Source of the DNA: Tubiluchus corallicola
Lineage: Eukaryota > Priapulida > Priapulimorpha > Priapulimorphida > Tubiluchidae
Length of the DNA: 64,000 nt
Assembly: GCA_030141605.1 (NCBI GenBank)
Contig: JAQGDQ010000429.1
Location: forward strand, 124,001-188,000
Reading direction: 5' to 3'
In this document: in pieces, positions 1 to 15,000 of the stretch
Layout: each line of letters starts with the position of its first letter
Numbering within the stretch: position 1 is the first letter of the stretch
Notes under the pieces: model-generated
What the model was told of the DNA's origin: nothing
The model's database searches: none
What the model saw: only the letters and a program-made list of their open reading frames with translations
Position numbers and translations under genes: made by a program

Positions 1-55
1 AAATGCTACCTGTTTAGTTTATTTAAAAGAGTTCCATTACAGTAATATGTTTTAG

Positions 56-3000
56 GTTGTTGCTAATATCGAGAAGTTGTCTGCGTTGGAAGTAGAATTG
101 CAAAAGTCAAAGTTGCAGTGTCAAGAACTAGAACATAATCTTGCTGAACTGCAGGTATACATTTTTGAACAAATGCAGTTTAAAGGAAAGAACAAATTAC
201 TTAACCAACATTCACTTGAAAATTATGACAAAACTGGTGGACATCATGACCTTTCGTAAGAGCATCATGGCTTTCTGTAAGCACTGGCTGCTTAAACTGA
301 TTCAGACTTCTGCAGCTTACCTATTGTTAATGCAAAAATATTGCAAAATCTAATTCTTTGTAAAACTTATTATACTCGTACTTTTGGTGGAAATTGACAG
401 TGTGCTACGTTTCTTCGCCAATGAACAAATGTCACTGGTGAAAGAATGGGTGTTCAAAATGGGAATACTGAAGTGTGAAATGATTGTGACTTAAAAGTGA
501 TTTTAGTAATGTCATAAGACAATTATCACTCTTTTAGTACTTAATCCTTTTAACATTTTTCACAAATATTGACATAAGCCTAACTTCCCCGAAGGCTTAG
601 CATTTCTTTTTCTTTTAAGTGATATTTAAAACTACAAATAATGTCAACATCAATGTAGAATTTTAATAAAATTTTAAATCATTATTTTCTAAGGAATAAA
701 GTTCCTTGATGTGATGAATGTTATGAACAGTGGTTACTCAGAAACTGATCCAACATTGTTGTAGTTTTTGGTAGGATTCGCTTTAACGTTTTTTTTATGT
801 TTCAAACAACAGCAAGGCTTGCAATTAGAAAAAGATAAAGCAAGGCTATTTCAAGAGACTTCACAAGAGTATTTAGAAAAGGTGAGTCATTAGTTCAATC
901 TTATATTAACATATTGACACGCTGATAGCATTTATCGTCCATCATTGTGACTCGATAAAATCACAAGTGTGTCATTTTTCCCATCCTTTTATAAAAAGTT
1001 TTATATTGAACATAGAACAGGTGCATGAACAGAAACTGCAAATGAATAAAAATACTTTGTGAAAACATTTTTGAGCAGTTGCTGCTTGATTGGTAGGCCA
1101 GATCAGTTAGTTAGTTATTGAAACAGTCATTTAAACGCTGAACTGTTTTATTTAGTTAGTGAATAAGTTTCATTTTATTGTTTATCATTTGATTCATTTA
1201 GTTAGAGAATCTTTGAGGCAGTATGCACGGTATAATTACGTTGCCTGTAGTTTTACATTAATTTTGTGCAGCATACTTCACTTTGCCATTGTGCTGTTGC
1301 TAAAGCTAATTATACTGTGTTTTTAATCTGTATTATATGCAATGAGAGGAGGCAAAAGAAATTTTTGCTCATAAAGGGATAAGGTCTCTGGTGGTTGGTT
1401 GTTCAACCTCTTCCAAATCCATCTGCTATGCGACGGTGGTAAAGTCAAGTCACGGGTCCTTTTGCCAGGACGGGAAAGATTGTTTGCAACTAACCATTTT
1501 ATTATTGTTTTAAATGTGTAAAAGATGACTGAAAAAATATTGTAAAAAAATTTAATGTTTTTTTCACAATCTTAAGAGCATTTTTGCATCACAATAGTAG
1601 TTGCTTTGATACTTTTTTAGGTTGAAAAGCTGACTGTGGATTTGGAAGAGAAATCAGTGGAACTGAGCAACTTGCAAGCGTTGCAGTCTGATGATGCAGC
1701 AAAGAATGATCAAGCTATTGCGGAATTGACACAAAGCGTTGCCAGCATGTCTGAAGTAGCAAAACAGTTGCAGGCGGAGTTAGAAAGAAATGAACAACTT
1801 CAGAATCAGTTGATAGAAGCAGTGAGTTCATCTACAGTAGATCTCTGATTATTATTTGCCTTTAGTAAAAGAAACAAAACATTTCACGGGGTGCTTTCCA
1901 CATTGTCAATTGTAAACAAGTGTAAGTCAAAATCTTCAACAATTGATATGATCATATACTAAAGCAATAAGGAAAATCTTTGGGATTAACACCCTTGGCT
2001 GTGATGTGATTGTAGCTATCATCTCATCCATGACCAGCTCAGGAGGGAGAGGGATATTCTATAAAAGAAATTTGTACAATGTATGAATTCTTGATCAAAG
2101 AAGCATTTACATGTGGTGTCAACATCCAGGCCTAAGCAGCAGGATGGAGGGCTATAGCTACAAATTACTTTTATTGAATATTCTTCTTCTTTCTGAGCTG
2201 GTGGTAGCTGCAATCACATCGCAGCTAAGAGTGTTAATTCCAAAGATTTTCCTTATTACTCCAGTTTATGATTATACCAATTGTTGAAGATTTTGACTCA
2301 CAGTTGTTTGCAACTGACAGCATGGGGAGCGCTCAATGAAACGTTTTGTTTGTTTATTAAAAGTATTAAATTTTATCAGTGATGCCAGATTTTTTAGCAG
2401 ATTTAGTAAAAGATGCGCATTTTTTATTTTTGTTTTTAGCAAAATTGTTTATAACTCTTGCAACCATTATAAAATCATATGTGTTTTAAGCTACACCAGC
2501 TGAAGTTGTACCAAACAATTCTATAGTATGACTCACATCTAAACTATTTTTTTGTTGAATTTCTGTTAAAATTAGGCTTAATTTTCTAGTATAATTTACT
2601 TGTTTTTCTGCTTTTTCTCGTGTAAATTTAAACCTTACTCCAGTTTTTTTCAACCCTCTCCCCATTTAGTAAAATTCCTGAATCTGATTGCTATTTCTGT
2701 TTTACTTCTTTAATGATAATGAATTTTTGTAGCAACAAGTGCGTGAACTTGGTAAAGCTGAACAGGAGAGATTAATTCGACAGTTAGAAGGTACGTTGCT
2801 GATTTGTTTCTTTTTAATTGAACAGTTTAGAAATTCATCAGGAGAATTTGTTGCAATAAATTTAGCACATTATTTTTTTGTCATTTCCTACCCCTGCTTT
2901 GAGACTGGTCTTACGTTGGTTAAAGGTAGTGTGTAACTATGGTGTTTATTTGTGGCCTGCTTTATGGGTGAGTTCATTTTGCATTTAATGTTTTTCAGAA

Positions 3001-6000
3001 CACGAAAAAACAATTCAGGGTCTCAGTACTAAACACGAACAACTCTCTGATGACAAAGTGAAACTGGTAAGCCATTGGACAATAGGTTATTTTACTCACC
3101 AATAGCTGGTGAGTAATTATGACCCTTACCTTGTAAAGTTTATATGCATTACTATAAATGCTGTTGCAAACAAGTAACTGTAAAAGATTTGATTGGGTAG
3201 TTATCTAAAAAAATATGATTTATATTCTATGAGACCGTGACTAAAATATTTAATAAAATATTATATCAGGAACAGAGAATTACCATTCTTAATGACAATG
3301 AGAATTTCTGAACTTCTTTCAAACCCTGTGATTAAATAAAATGACAAAATGATCACACTTCTATTTGTCAGTTACGACCGTGCAATAGCTGATCAGTAGT
3401 TTTATCTCTTTATATTATATTTGGTCTGAGGCATTTATTACTCAAAATACGAGTATGTTGTCATATAATTCGAGTAATTTTTTGCTTATAGGAACAGCAG
3501 CTGGCTGAACTGGTACAAAATGCTGGCGACAGTTCGCAGCAGCTTGTGGGCATGAATGACCAGCTAAGGCAAAAAGACAGGTAATAACAGATGTTGGGCC
3601 GACCACAAAAAAATTTTCTGTCTTGCCTCATGAGCTCAAAAGATGTCTGTAAGGAGAGAAGAAAAGTTGTATTTAAACTTTTGTAACTGTTTAAAGCTGA
3701 ATCCTGGAATATTTAAAATCAATTGAAATCAAAGTTTGTTTAGTTTTCACTGTTTAGCAGTAATGTTTTAAATTTTTTCAATGTACATTTTTTCATGCTT
3801 CGTTTTTTTTAGATTTTGTTTCGCATTACTAAAATATTTGTATTAATTATCGTATAGACTCTCTTTTGTGCGGAATGAATGCTTGTTCTGATAACTATAG
3901 TATATGTGGCAATACTACTCGGCCATTAATACACTGATTTGACGGATACCTTTTAGCATCCAATACGATAATCAGCATCATGCAAAAGGCCAAGCCTAGC
4001 CAAGAGTTAGCTATAGAAAAACATGGCTGCCTCGCCAAAACAGCGATGTTATGATAATTACTGTGTTTTACATTTTAAATTATAAAGTACGCTTTAAAAT
4101 GATTCTATCAAGTAAGTATATGAACGTACAAAAGAAATTATCAAATATCCCAATGGATGTGCAATAAAAAACATTACCTGGGCAATTAAACGGAAACAGA
4201 AGTATTTTTATTGTCAGTCTTAGGACTGATTATTTTTGTGTGACCATGTTGTCATTAGTTGCCTAAGTCGATGACAGTGTAGGATATAGATAGCATGTGC
4301 TGTATTTTCTTTTTTGCAGCAGCTTACACTGTTTCATTTTATTTTTTCTGATATTTTAGTGTTTTTGGTATGATTTCTGCAACCTTCATGATTTTCATTT
4401 TTAATGTCTTATTAACAATATTTTAAGAATATGTTGTTATGTACACGTATTTCAATAATATTTTATGTAAGGGAAGGATTTACACAAAATTTCTGACTCG
4501 GTAAGGTTTTAGTACTATTTAATACCCATACTTTCATTTTCAAATTGCTGTTGAAATATCTTCATACTGTTGTTAACCTATTTTTCAGGCATTATATGGA
4601 CATGAACATTGTCTCCCTTGTTCTGCTGTAATACCTTTTGATGGAGAGCTCACTATATAACCTTTGAGAAAGATCCTATTCTGAATTTCGTATTTTACTT
4701 GCTGCTGAAAATGTTTCATAATTTATAAACCATCAATGACATTTCAATGGAAAAGCAGCTACAACAGCCTCTGAGAATATCGTCGTTTTAATGAAGATTA
4801 GTATTCTGTCAATTTGCACATTTTTATGTGAGGAAATATGGGAATGATGAAACATACAAATTGACTGATGCTAATCTTCAGCAAAATGATGATATCCTCA
4901 CTGGCTGTTGTAGCTGTTTTATAATTTGATAGAACGTATAAATGATGAGTATTGATAATAACTTCTTTGAATGCTCTTACATGTCTATCTTGATTTGTTG
5001 GTTTAAATATTTTCAGGAGAATAGAAGAATTATTGGAAGTCGTTAGTCAAAAAGAACATGAGATCTCAGAAGTGCAAAAGCGGTTAGAATCTAGCAACAA
5101 CCGGGAATCTGACCTCTCCCAGCAAATTGTTGAAAAGCAGGAGATAATAGACACACTAAACAAAGACAAAGAAACCTTGACAGTATGCATTATTAGTTTA
5201 TTTTGCTCTAAAAATGTGTGCAGAATTTTTGCTTTCAATTCTTGAACCAATTGCTGTTAATGCCTCTGTGAATTCATAACATGCAGCACTGCAAAGTAAT
5301 TCCTAATTCATATGACCCTACGTTCTGATTACGAACTCTTACTATGCCTATTGTACCCATTGGTGAACGGCTGACAAGGCATTACAACCTACATGCTGGG
5401 CACTTTCCTGTTCTCTCAAAATTACGAGTACAGTTTTGCAAAAAAATGGTAAAAATTATTCATAACTTGTACTGGCAACCATGCTTTCTTTATGCGCTAT
5501 TGTGTAATGATGGACTCGGTGGAACTTTGTGACTGCGTATTAATTACGTTATTATTTGCAGATCTACTCCTCTGTTTCAGGTGGAGAAAGATACGTTATC
5601 AAAGAACCTGGAAGAGCTGAAACAACATGCACAATCGGTTATGGATGAGAGTAAAGTCAGAGTTACAGAGCTGTCACATGCACTAGAAGAGCAATTATCC
5701 CATGTACGCGCTGAACTGGAACAGACGGCAACTGATCGTGATGCAGTTTCGGTAGCTCATGATCAGGTAGGTTATACTTTTTAGGTAGCATTTTGTTGTG
5801 CTGTTCAAACTTCATTTAAAATCGATTTAAGACTACACTGTAGTAGGCCCTGTGTCAGTTTTTGTAACTTTCCCTAGTTAAATATTGCTATTGTTCTGGA
5901 AAAAAAATTGTCTTAATTGGAACAATGAAAATCTATTGATACATCGGTTTAAAAAGATACTTCTTCTGTAACTGAATAGGCTTCTTTACCTGTGTAAAAA

Positions 6001-9000
6001 CAAAGAACAAATATTTTGGGCAAGACCTCCCATGTTTGTAAAGACACTAAGCAAGGCACTAACGTCTGATGACTATGATTAGCTAATGGTACTGATGTGA
6101 ATGAAATTTGCAATTAATTTCCTGCTTTTGTTTCTTTCTGTTTGTTTCTTGTGACATTCCTATGATAACTAAAGCATATATTTGCAAATGCTCAACTGTT
6201 TAGTGTCTGCTGTTATTTATGTACTCAGCGTATGGCAGTGCTGACTTATATTTGTCTTGTAATTCAAAAGCAGAAGATTTTTCAACCATTTTTCTCATTT
6301 TATAGCTACTACAAGCTTTTAACGAACTGAAGCAGCAAGCAGAAGATGAGGAGTTCAAAAAAGCTGAAATACAAGCTGCTTTAGAAGAGAAACAAGAGAC
6401 GACAGTCAGTCTTCAATCGCAGGTAACATGCCCTTTACAGCAGAGAGATTTTTTATTTTTTGGAATTTTTCACTTTAGAATTATTTGTTATGCAAATCAT
6501 GTCTACTTTTGAGCGTCAGGCTAGAAATTAACTTTTATCGAGTTTACGGAACTATGACTGAGAAAGGTGTCCAAATAGGCTTTGAAATTTTTTGATTTCG
6601 TATCCAACTAAATGGATCAGTATCATATTTGAAATAATTTCTAAGGTGTGTGCTGAGCATTCAATGTATAATCTAATACTTTAGGCCTCAGTCTTGTTTT
6701 CATCGTCAAGTTTTGCATTTGCATTTTTTCTTGCTAAGTCCGCCAAGAAGGTTATGTTTTTATTGCTGTTTGTTTGCTAACAAGATCATGGAAAATTTAA
6801 ATAATTAACCAATTTTTATAAAACTTTCTGGAAATGTGGGGCTTGGGACAAGGAAGAGTCCTTTCAATTTTGGCAATAGCAGGTTAGGAATTACAAAAGA
6901 AATCAATTTTTATTGATTAACTATTGGCTTGCATGGGAAAAATTCTGTGACAAGATAATAAATCACTGCAGGAAAATTGCAATCTGCAAGGGTAAACATT
7001 ATTAATGAGATGATGTCAGAACAATAAGCCTTTTCACAGTTTTGATGTAATGCATGTGCATTTGCTGTAGGTCAAAGGTTAACTGAACCCAACAGTTCTT
7101 ACTTAACTACAGCCGTCGACCTTATGCACAAAACTACATGTAGGTTAAACTGGTCAAATATGCGGTTATTTTTGTTATAATACTGCATCTGTATAGTTTT
7201 AAACTAACATATTATTCTTATCCGAAAGCAGCTAGCAAAATAGCAGCAGCAATCCATGTAAAATAAAATAAATGAAGTGAAAATCAATGCCAAGAGCTGT
7301 TAGTAATATAGTAGCATGGGCTCCGAAGCATTGTCAAGAATAAACAAATGCATTGAAACTTACAGTTTGGTAAATTGTCTTCCGTAGGCCTAGGCAATGA
7401 TCTGCGCTTGGCTGATTGCCATTCTAGTGTTACTACCTTTCTTTTTGTTTGCTTTTAAGGTGGCTTCTTTAGAAAAAGAGCTAAAGGCAACACAAGAGAA
7501 AGCTGAAAGGCGCAAAAGTCGTGAACTCAAAATCGAGCACGAAGAGAAGAAACTGCAAGAGCTTATGTGAGTTATTAAAACGGGTAAAAATAGTGAATGT
7601 AGTTGCCTGATAAAAGTGAATTAAGATTAATGCTAAATGAGTATGTGTGTAACTGTGCAATTCTATGAATTTTGCCGTATGGAAATGTGAAATTATCGTT
7701 AATTTTTCATCAAACTTTCTCGCTTTCTTGCACTTTCATTGTACTGTGAAACAAAAACCAATTTTTTTCCTTTTTTCTCTTGCATAAAGTGCAGCTCATT
7801 TTTCAGCTGGCTTTTCAAACTGATTTGTTTTCAACTATCTGAAAAGTTTTTATTATTAAAAAAATAAATGAACTGATCATTCGCAGTAGTACATCTTGAA
7901 ATGATTATGCACTTATTCTTTCATTTTTCTATTTATTGTTTAGTACATCTTTACAAAAAGAAGTAGATGAAAAAACTGAAGATGCACATCGCTCAAAGGC
8001 TGAACGCAACTCATTGTGCTTAGAAATACAAAAACTTAAGTCAATTGAGCAAGAAAAAAATGAAGTAAGAAAATTGAAGCTTATTATAAAACTTGTGCAT
8101 TTAGTTTGTGTGGCATTCTTAATGTGATGATATGAAGCTGTAGGTCAACTGTAAATATGTTTAATATATAATCTTCTTTTTTTTCTTTTCAAACTTGCAA
8201 GGACACTAAAATCTTGGTAATCAATTAGAATTTATTTTTTCACACATTTTCACATGTTAGTAGTACAGTTTATTTAATAAAGATAATAGCAGATGCATAT
8301 AACAAGAACTGACCTGAATAATGCCCTTATTCAGATCTGTTCTTGTTATATACATCTGCAATTATTTTCTGCATTATTATGAAATAGAATGCAGGTTATG
8401 TGTATGTCCACATCGCATGCAGATAGCACGACCAAATGCACAATGAAGTTGAATTAGATCATTTGTAATATATATTTAGACAACTGTCGGCATTATACTG
8501 CTTAGTTAATATGTTTCTTTATAACAGAACATGTTGCTGATTGTTAATTGTTAATGGTTTAGGTAATAACCCAAAATGTTTTGTTATAAATAAATATTTC
8601 TAACTGTACGTCAAAAATTCCTCATATCAGCAATTCTCGACTGTTGGAAAATGTTTTAGCATCATTCTTTGTTTCCTAAAAAACTGGTGAATACGTGTCA
8701 TCATCTTATTTTCTCTTTCTCTTTAGCTAATTATTTATAATCTTAATATGAAGATTATTATTAATGCTGATACCAACCTGCAGTTAATTGAATTTTGAAG
8801 CCAAATTGAAAAACAAGAAATGTGAAAAAGTTGAAACGAGCCTGGATTGGAACCTGGAACCTTATACTTATCCAGCAGATCCCATAAATGCTAGACTACC
8901 ATGCTCCTCACTGTGATCTTGACAATCCAGAGTTTATTCAGTGTTAGCAGGTCCCTCGTTATGTCCATGTTGTGTTCCAACTTTTCCACATTTCCGGTTT

Positions 9001-12000
9001 TTCAAATTTTGTTTCAAAATTCAATTTATTGTGGATTTCTACCATCATTTATATTTTGTTTTTAACCAGTGTAAATTTCTGTGGTTTCTTGCAAAGTTAC
9101 TTCCATCTTCAAGTTGAATGCTGGGATTTTATTTCTTTTTTGTCATTTTTTTATAGTCTGATAACCAGAAAGCAGCAGCCCAGGAAAAAGTTCACGTTCT
9201 TGAGCAGAGGTCAGTATCGAAATCTCACAGTTGTAAACTAATTCAAGCCGATCTTTTTGCCTTTTCCTTTTGTTTTTTGTCCTTCACATGCCGCTTCTAC
9301 TTTAGACTTTCTTTGATAACTTAAAAGTTGTTTGTTGAGTTTTTAAGCATATTAGTGAGCGGTGTTCGAATTTTAAAATCCCCCTGATGTTTAATTCATT
9401 TGAATTTCGTATTTGTTGTCTCGTTTTCATTTATTTTTTCATTTTTTAAATTTTTTGCGCTGATGAATTCTGTTTATATTTAAATCATTTTGAACACTGT
9501 CGTATCATGACGTGAAAGTTAGAACCACGTTAGGCGGAGTAAAAAGTTCAGTTTGTTACTGTAACATTTTTTCTTTTTAAGCTATCTTCAATTTCATTGA
9601 ACTTTATTATAATCGTATTAACACCTATCTGCGCTATAGTTAAGTTTTATAAATATTTAAAATAGTTTTTAGAGTAGTGAACTAGTAGAGTAGTAAAAAT
9701 TTTTAGTGAAATTTTTAACGGAACATATCGGCAGCTTAGAATATGTATAGTTTATTCTACATAATTGCTACAATTATTCTGCTTGTCTGCATGCATATGC
9801 ATATGTAAATGGTATATATATATATGTTGTATACATATTGTAGGATTGCTGAATTGGAAATGTCAGCATCGCATGAAAAAGAACAGTTTGAGCAACAGAT
9901 GAGTGCAAGTACTGATGCTATCGAGCAGAAGGAATCTGAACTAGAGTTTCTGCAGACAGAGGTGTGACAGTAAAGTTTACTCAGTCTGTATGAGATTAAC
10001 CTCTCGAAGTCTAAGAAAAGCCTTGTTACTGTTCTTTTGAAACGTTTTGTTGCAAAAGCTGTATGCATTTGAAAGCAGGGCCAAAAGGCCAGTGTGATAT
10101 CAGTGTAGTGAGCTTTAAATTTCTTCCCCTAGCAATTTCTTTGTTAACAGCAAAGTCATCACTGTTTTCATAAAGTAAGTAACGACTCAAACTTCCTTAG
10201 ATTTTCTATTGCTAAACAGTTTATCTGTTGTTACAAAATCGTTGCTTGTATAACCAGTTAAAGTAAACTTCCTCGCGAAATTGGTACAATAATTTGTTTC
10301 TAAATCTTTGGGGTCACATTTATAAATTGGCTATATGTTATGTGTTAGTTTAACAAGTTAGTATAGCAATAGTAACACTATGTTATCATGTAAAGATCAT
10401 ACAATAGTATGTCAGAATTCTGAAAGCTGTTCATAAGTACTAACACGACTAATACGTAACACAAAAACTATTCAATAAGCCTTTTCACAGTTTCGTTGTG
10501 CGTACACGCAGTGCTGTAGGTCAAAGGTTAGGTGTGCCAAAGCAATGTGTGTTAACTACAACCGTCACATGACAGTCATGTAAATCAAAGACGTCTGCCG
10601 CATCAGATTTGTAACTTCAGTTGCGACACCATTTCTTTGTTTTACGTGAACTTCACTTAATTATGCATAAGTTTGTGTGATGTAGCGTAATTTACTAGCA
10701 GGATCTTGCTTAGGAATAAGAAAAAAGAACTAAGTAAGGTTCTAGCTAGCTGTTAAAACTGTTACTATTACAATGGTAACAGTTTTGTGAAATGTACACA
10801 AACTGGTTCAATTAACCTTTGACCTTTTCACAATCATCATCAGTCGCAGGAACTGTGAAAAGGCTTATTCATTTTATACAGTATGTTCATTATTCACTTT
10901 CAGCTGTCTGTACTGCAAACTGAGGTAGCTACGGTTGAAAACTGCAAAGTTCACATCAGAAATCTGGAAGCCGAAAAGCACGTGTTAGTGGAACGTATAC
11001 AGCAGCTAGAGCGCGACTTGCAGTCTGAGAAAAACTCTAATGTGATTGCCAGTGATACTAGCATCGATCCTTTAATTGCCAGGCTTACAGAGGAGAAAAA
11101 ACTTTCAGATGGGCAGGTATGAGCATCATGAATCTGTTTGGGTGGTAACATAAGCTTGCATGTAGATTCGTGTCAAACTGCATGCCGGCTGGAGTTAGTG
11201 ATTCACTGTTACACATTAATGGCTGCTTAGTTTATATATTAAGTAATTTCACTTAGTCACTGTGACTCTGAACTTAGCATGCATTGTCGTAATAGTGTGC
11301 AGTTTGGCACTATCTCTTTCTATAAATAGTTATTGAAATAATGTTTGTATTACATGCTAGAGATTTCACTGTGCTTTTGGCATTCATGCACACACAATGC
11401 TACCTTTTCTTTTTAATTAAATAACCTTAACTAGTTAATTTACATCCATATACATGCACACTAATTGTTACAGTATACGAGAATTTGTGTCAAATGATTG
11501 TTCACTACTATTTTTTTGACGTGTGTATTATTTACGGCATTAGTAATTACGAAGTATAAGTTAGCCATGTGCTTTAGTACTGTAAAAACTGATGGAAAAA
11601 GTGTTGAAGATATTTGCACGAAAAATGTGTCCACGTTCCCATTCAGTGCAGCGTTTCAACCTGTGAAATTTATTACAATGTTAAGATGAAGTATTGTACA
11701 GATACTTGACACTTTTACATATCATTTCATTGCAAGTTTTGCTGCAACACCATTTATATATATATGCATTATATGATCAGGGCCGTCTTAATAGCATTAT
11801 AGGCCCCTGGGCAAAAAAGCAGTGCTCTGTAGACCCTACCTACACAACCACTCACAAGAATAAAAATGTAAATGGTCGATAAAATCAAACATAAAAAATG
11901 ATATTTATTGTATTTCAGTGTTTACACTCGTAAACAAAATCTCTGTTTAAACATTAAAAAACATACTGTGCAGCAAAGATTAATCAACACAAATGTTTGA

Positions 12001-15000
12001 ATAATATAACATGAGCCTTTCTGTGCATAGATTTCTTTGGGCCCCTATGCTCATCCCCTCACCCCCCCCCCCCCCCAGCCAACTGCCCAGTGTGCCCATG
12101 CATTAAGACAGCTCTGTATATGATTGCTGTACATTTAGTCTTAAATTTCAAAAGTTTTAACATTTTCAGTCAGCAATACAGAAACCAAATCTCATCTTTT
12201 GGCACAAATTATCTGATGCTGTCACTTTTAATCTACACTCGCATAACCTCTTTCCATTCCTAGTTTGTGCCCTTGTGAACTGACAGCATGTTTCTGTAAC
12301 TTTCCGTAACCCGTTCTTTTTTCAGTCGGGTTTTTTACAAGAAGGTATAACAAATGACGATATGAAGCAGTTAGAGGTAGGTACTGACACACCTTTTAGA
12401 TGATGCCTCGCATTCCTATTCAAATTCTTGTGCTCAGACTTGTTGGATATTGTAGAACTTGACTTTTTATGATTTGTTCCATCTGTTATGGTGTCTTCTT
12501 CACCTTGGTGTAACTTTTGTTAATAGTACTCAGGTGTAGCGGGTTTACCCTTGTTAACTGTACGCTAACTCGTTCTACTTTAACCTAGAGTAACAGCATG
12601 GCAGTACTATCTAGTTGCTACTTGATATCTTATAATTGTCTGTTAATTAACGGAGCTGATTTTTTTAAATTCTGCTTTTTGAAAGTTATCTATATTGAAA
12701 GGACTTACTGTCAAGCAAAATTTGTTTTTAAATGATATAATTGAACACAGGGAAGTTGCTGGTTTATGGGAAAATTAAGTTTTTTTTGGAATTTCAGTTT
12801 TGTATAATCCTGTTTTTTATTTAATTTTTTTTTGTTTTCTGCTAGACTTTTGTTGCTTAATTGTTTAATCGTGTCTGGGCAGGATGCTGGGGAAATAAGA
12901 ATTAACATAACACAAATGTTTCTAATGCATATTGTATAATGAACCTTTTTGAAGCAACATTTGCCTGGTCATAACAAACATATTTCTGGTCTATCTACTT
13001 GTTCAAAAGCCATATGCGTTCTTCGAAGACTTCCCTATCATAAATTCCTGTGTTAATTAAAAAACTCTCTTTCTTTGTAAACTTTTTTGTCAGTCAGTCT
13101 TTTGAATAACTCAAGCCGTTGGACATATGCTTTCTTGAATTGCAAACATAGCATTTACATGAAAAATTCATCTAATTCTATTAGTATTTTCTCATTGAAT
13201 TCCCATGTTAAAAGTCAAGAGAAATTTTTTAAAGCTGTTATGATAATAGACTTGCTGACTTATCATTTTGTAGCTAATAATACCATTGAACAATATATTT
13301 GTTACTCTAAATTTTAGTTCTCTTTTTGCTAAACTGCTGTTGCAGCCATGATTCATTTTTATACAAAGAAAACAACTGCTATTAAAACTTTAACTAATAA
13401 AATTTTAAAAAAGCATGTCTCTAAATGTTTCAACTGCAGCCTACAGTCATCTTCATTGATAGGCTACACAAACAAATGACCGGTTTTAAAGGTGGGAGAT
13501 TACAGTACAGTAGGCAGAGCTGACAGTATGGTACAATTCTGTACTGCAAGCTCTGCCTTCAAAACTGGTTGTTTGTTTATGTAGTCTGTTGCTGAAGATG
13601 ACTGCAGCTTGCAGTCGAAATGTTTGAAGACATATTTTTTCAACATTTTATAACTTGTAGTTTGTATAACTTGTATAAGTTTTAATAAAAGTTGTTTTCT
13701 TGTTATAATAATGCTGTCAGTGCCTGTATAAATTGATTTGGATTATTCATTTTTATTATGCATTTTTGCTCAGAATCATAAGATTTGCCATTAAACAACA
13801 ATTTTCAACTTTGCCACAAAAGTTTTAACTAGCATTCAAGTGATATCATGAAAATCATTGTTTTACAAAATACTTCTTATGTAAACATGATTGTAGTTTA
13901 CAAGATTTAAAGCGTCTCTGTTTTACCGTTTCCAGGTCGATTTCCTGAACTCTGTAATCGTCGACATGCAACGAAAAAATGACGAGCTTTTGGCAAGGTT
14001 AAAGATTCTTGAGGTTGGTGGCGCCGATATAGACAACATCAATATTAGGTGAGAGCCTCATTGTTAGACCCCATTTTTCAGTTGTAGCTTAACATTTTAC
14101 ATGGAGTTTTCACATTTGTATGAATCAATGGTAGGTTAATCCAGTTGCTGGAAAGCTGTGTGCTTCTGGCTAACCCATAGCCATAACTATGATTTATGAT
14201 CTTGTGCAGCATAAAACTTCATTTAAATTTTACAGTTTGTAAAACTGGCATCTGATAACTCTGTAATATTATTTCATTCTTTTTATTTACCTTTTATTTT
14301 ACGTTTATTTCAGTACGTAAAAACTACCATAAAAGAATAAACAAAACCTAGTTAAAAATCACAATTAAAATATTTACACAAAGAACAGAGGATTAGTAAA
14401 CTAAACATGTAAAAAATGGTTAGTAAGTGTATATTCCCAATGGGCAAAAATATTCATAAAGTAAAAGGTTAAAATAACGTCAGTATTAAGAATAAAACTG
14501 CGTGTGACATAATTGCTTGAATTTAAATCTCACTGACAATGGCTAAAAGAATTTTTACACAAAATGATCACAGCCATTTTCAGCACATGTTCTAGATGCT
14601 ATTTTGCCCTTAATGTAAGCAAAAAACTTTGTCAACGCAAAATAGTAGGCGGCTTTTAACTTGTAATAGTACCAAGATTAAAAGTGATCCACAGGTTAGA
14701 ACAATAAAAAGTTGAGCGATAAAATTTAAGCAGAACGCATTTGACATTAGCAGAGAGAACTAAAAAATATATAATAATAATATGTTGTGTAATATTTTCT
14801 CTAGTAGTTTGGCCTGGAAGAAGACTGTGCCCAATACTTTTTATGATGATTGAAATTTTACTAACTTGCTATAAATGATAAATGTCAAACCATCGTACTT
14901 ACATCAATCTGTGAATTTGAGACATTTAACAAACACATATTTAACTTGTTATTTAGACCTGGAAGTCCCAAACTGTCTGCACCTCGTATGTTTTGTGACA

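Noticed and set aside
8280-8376. microRNA precursor
   Set aside because: Loop of about 5 nt and near-perfect arms; a foldback transposon is likelier in a window full of them.
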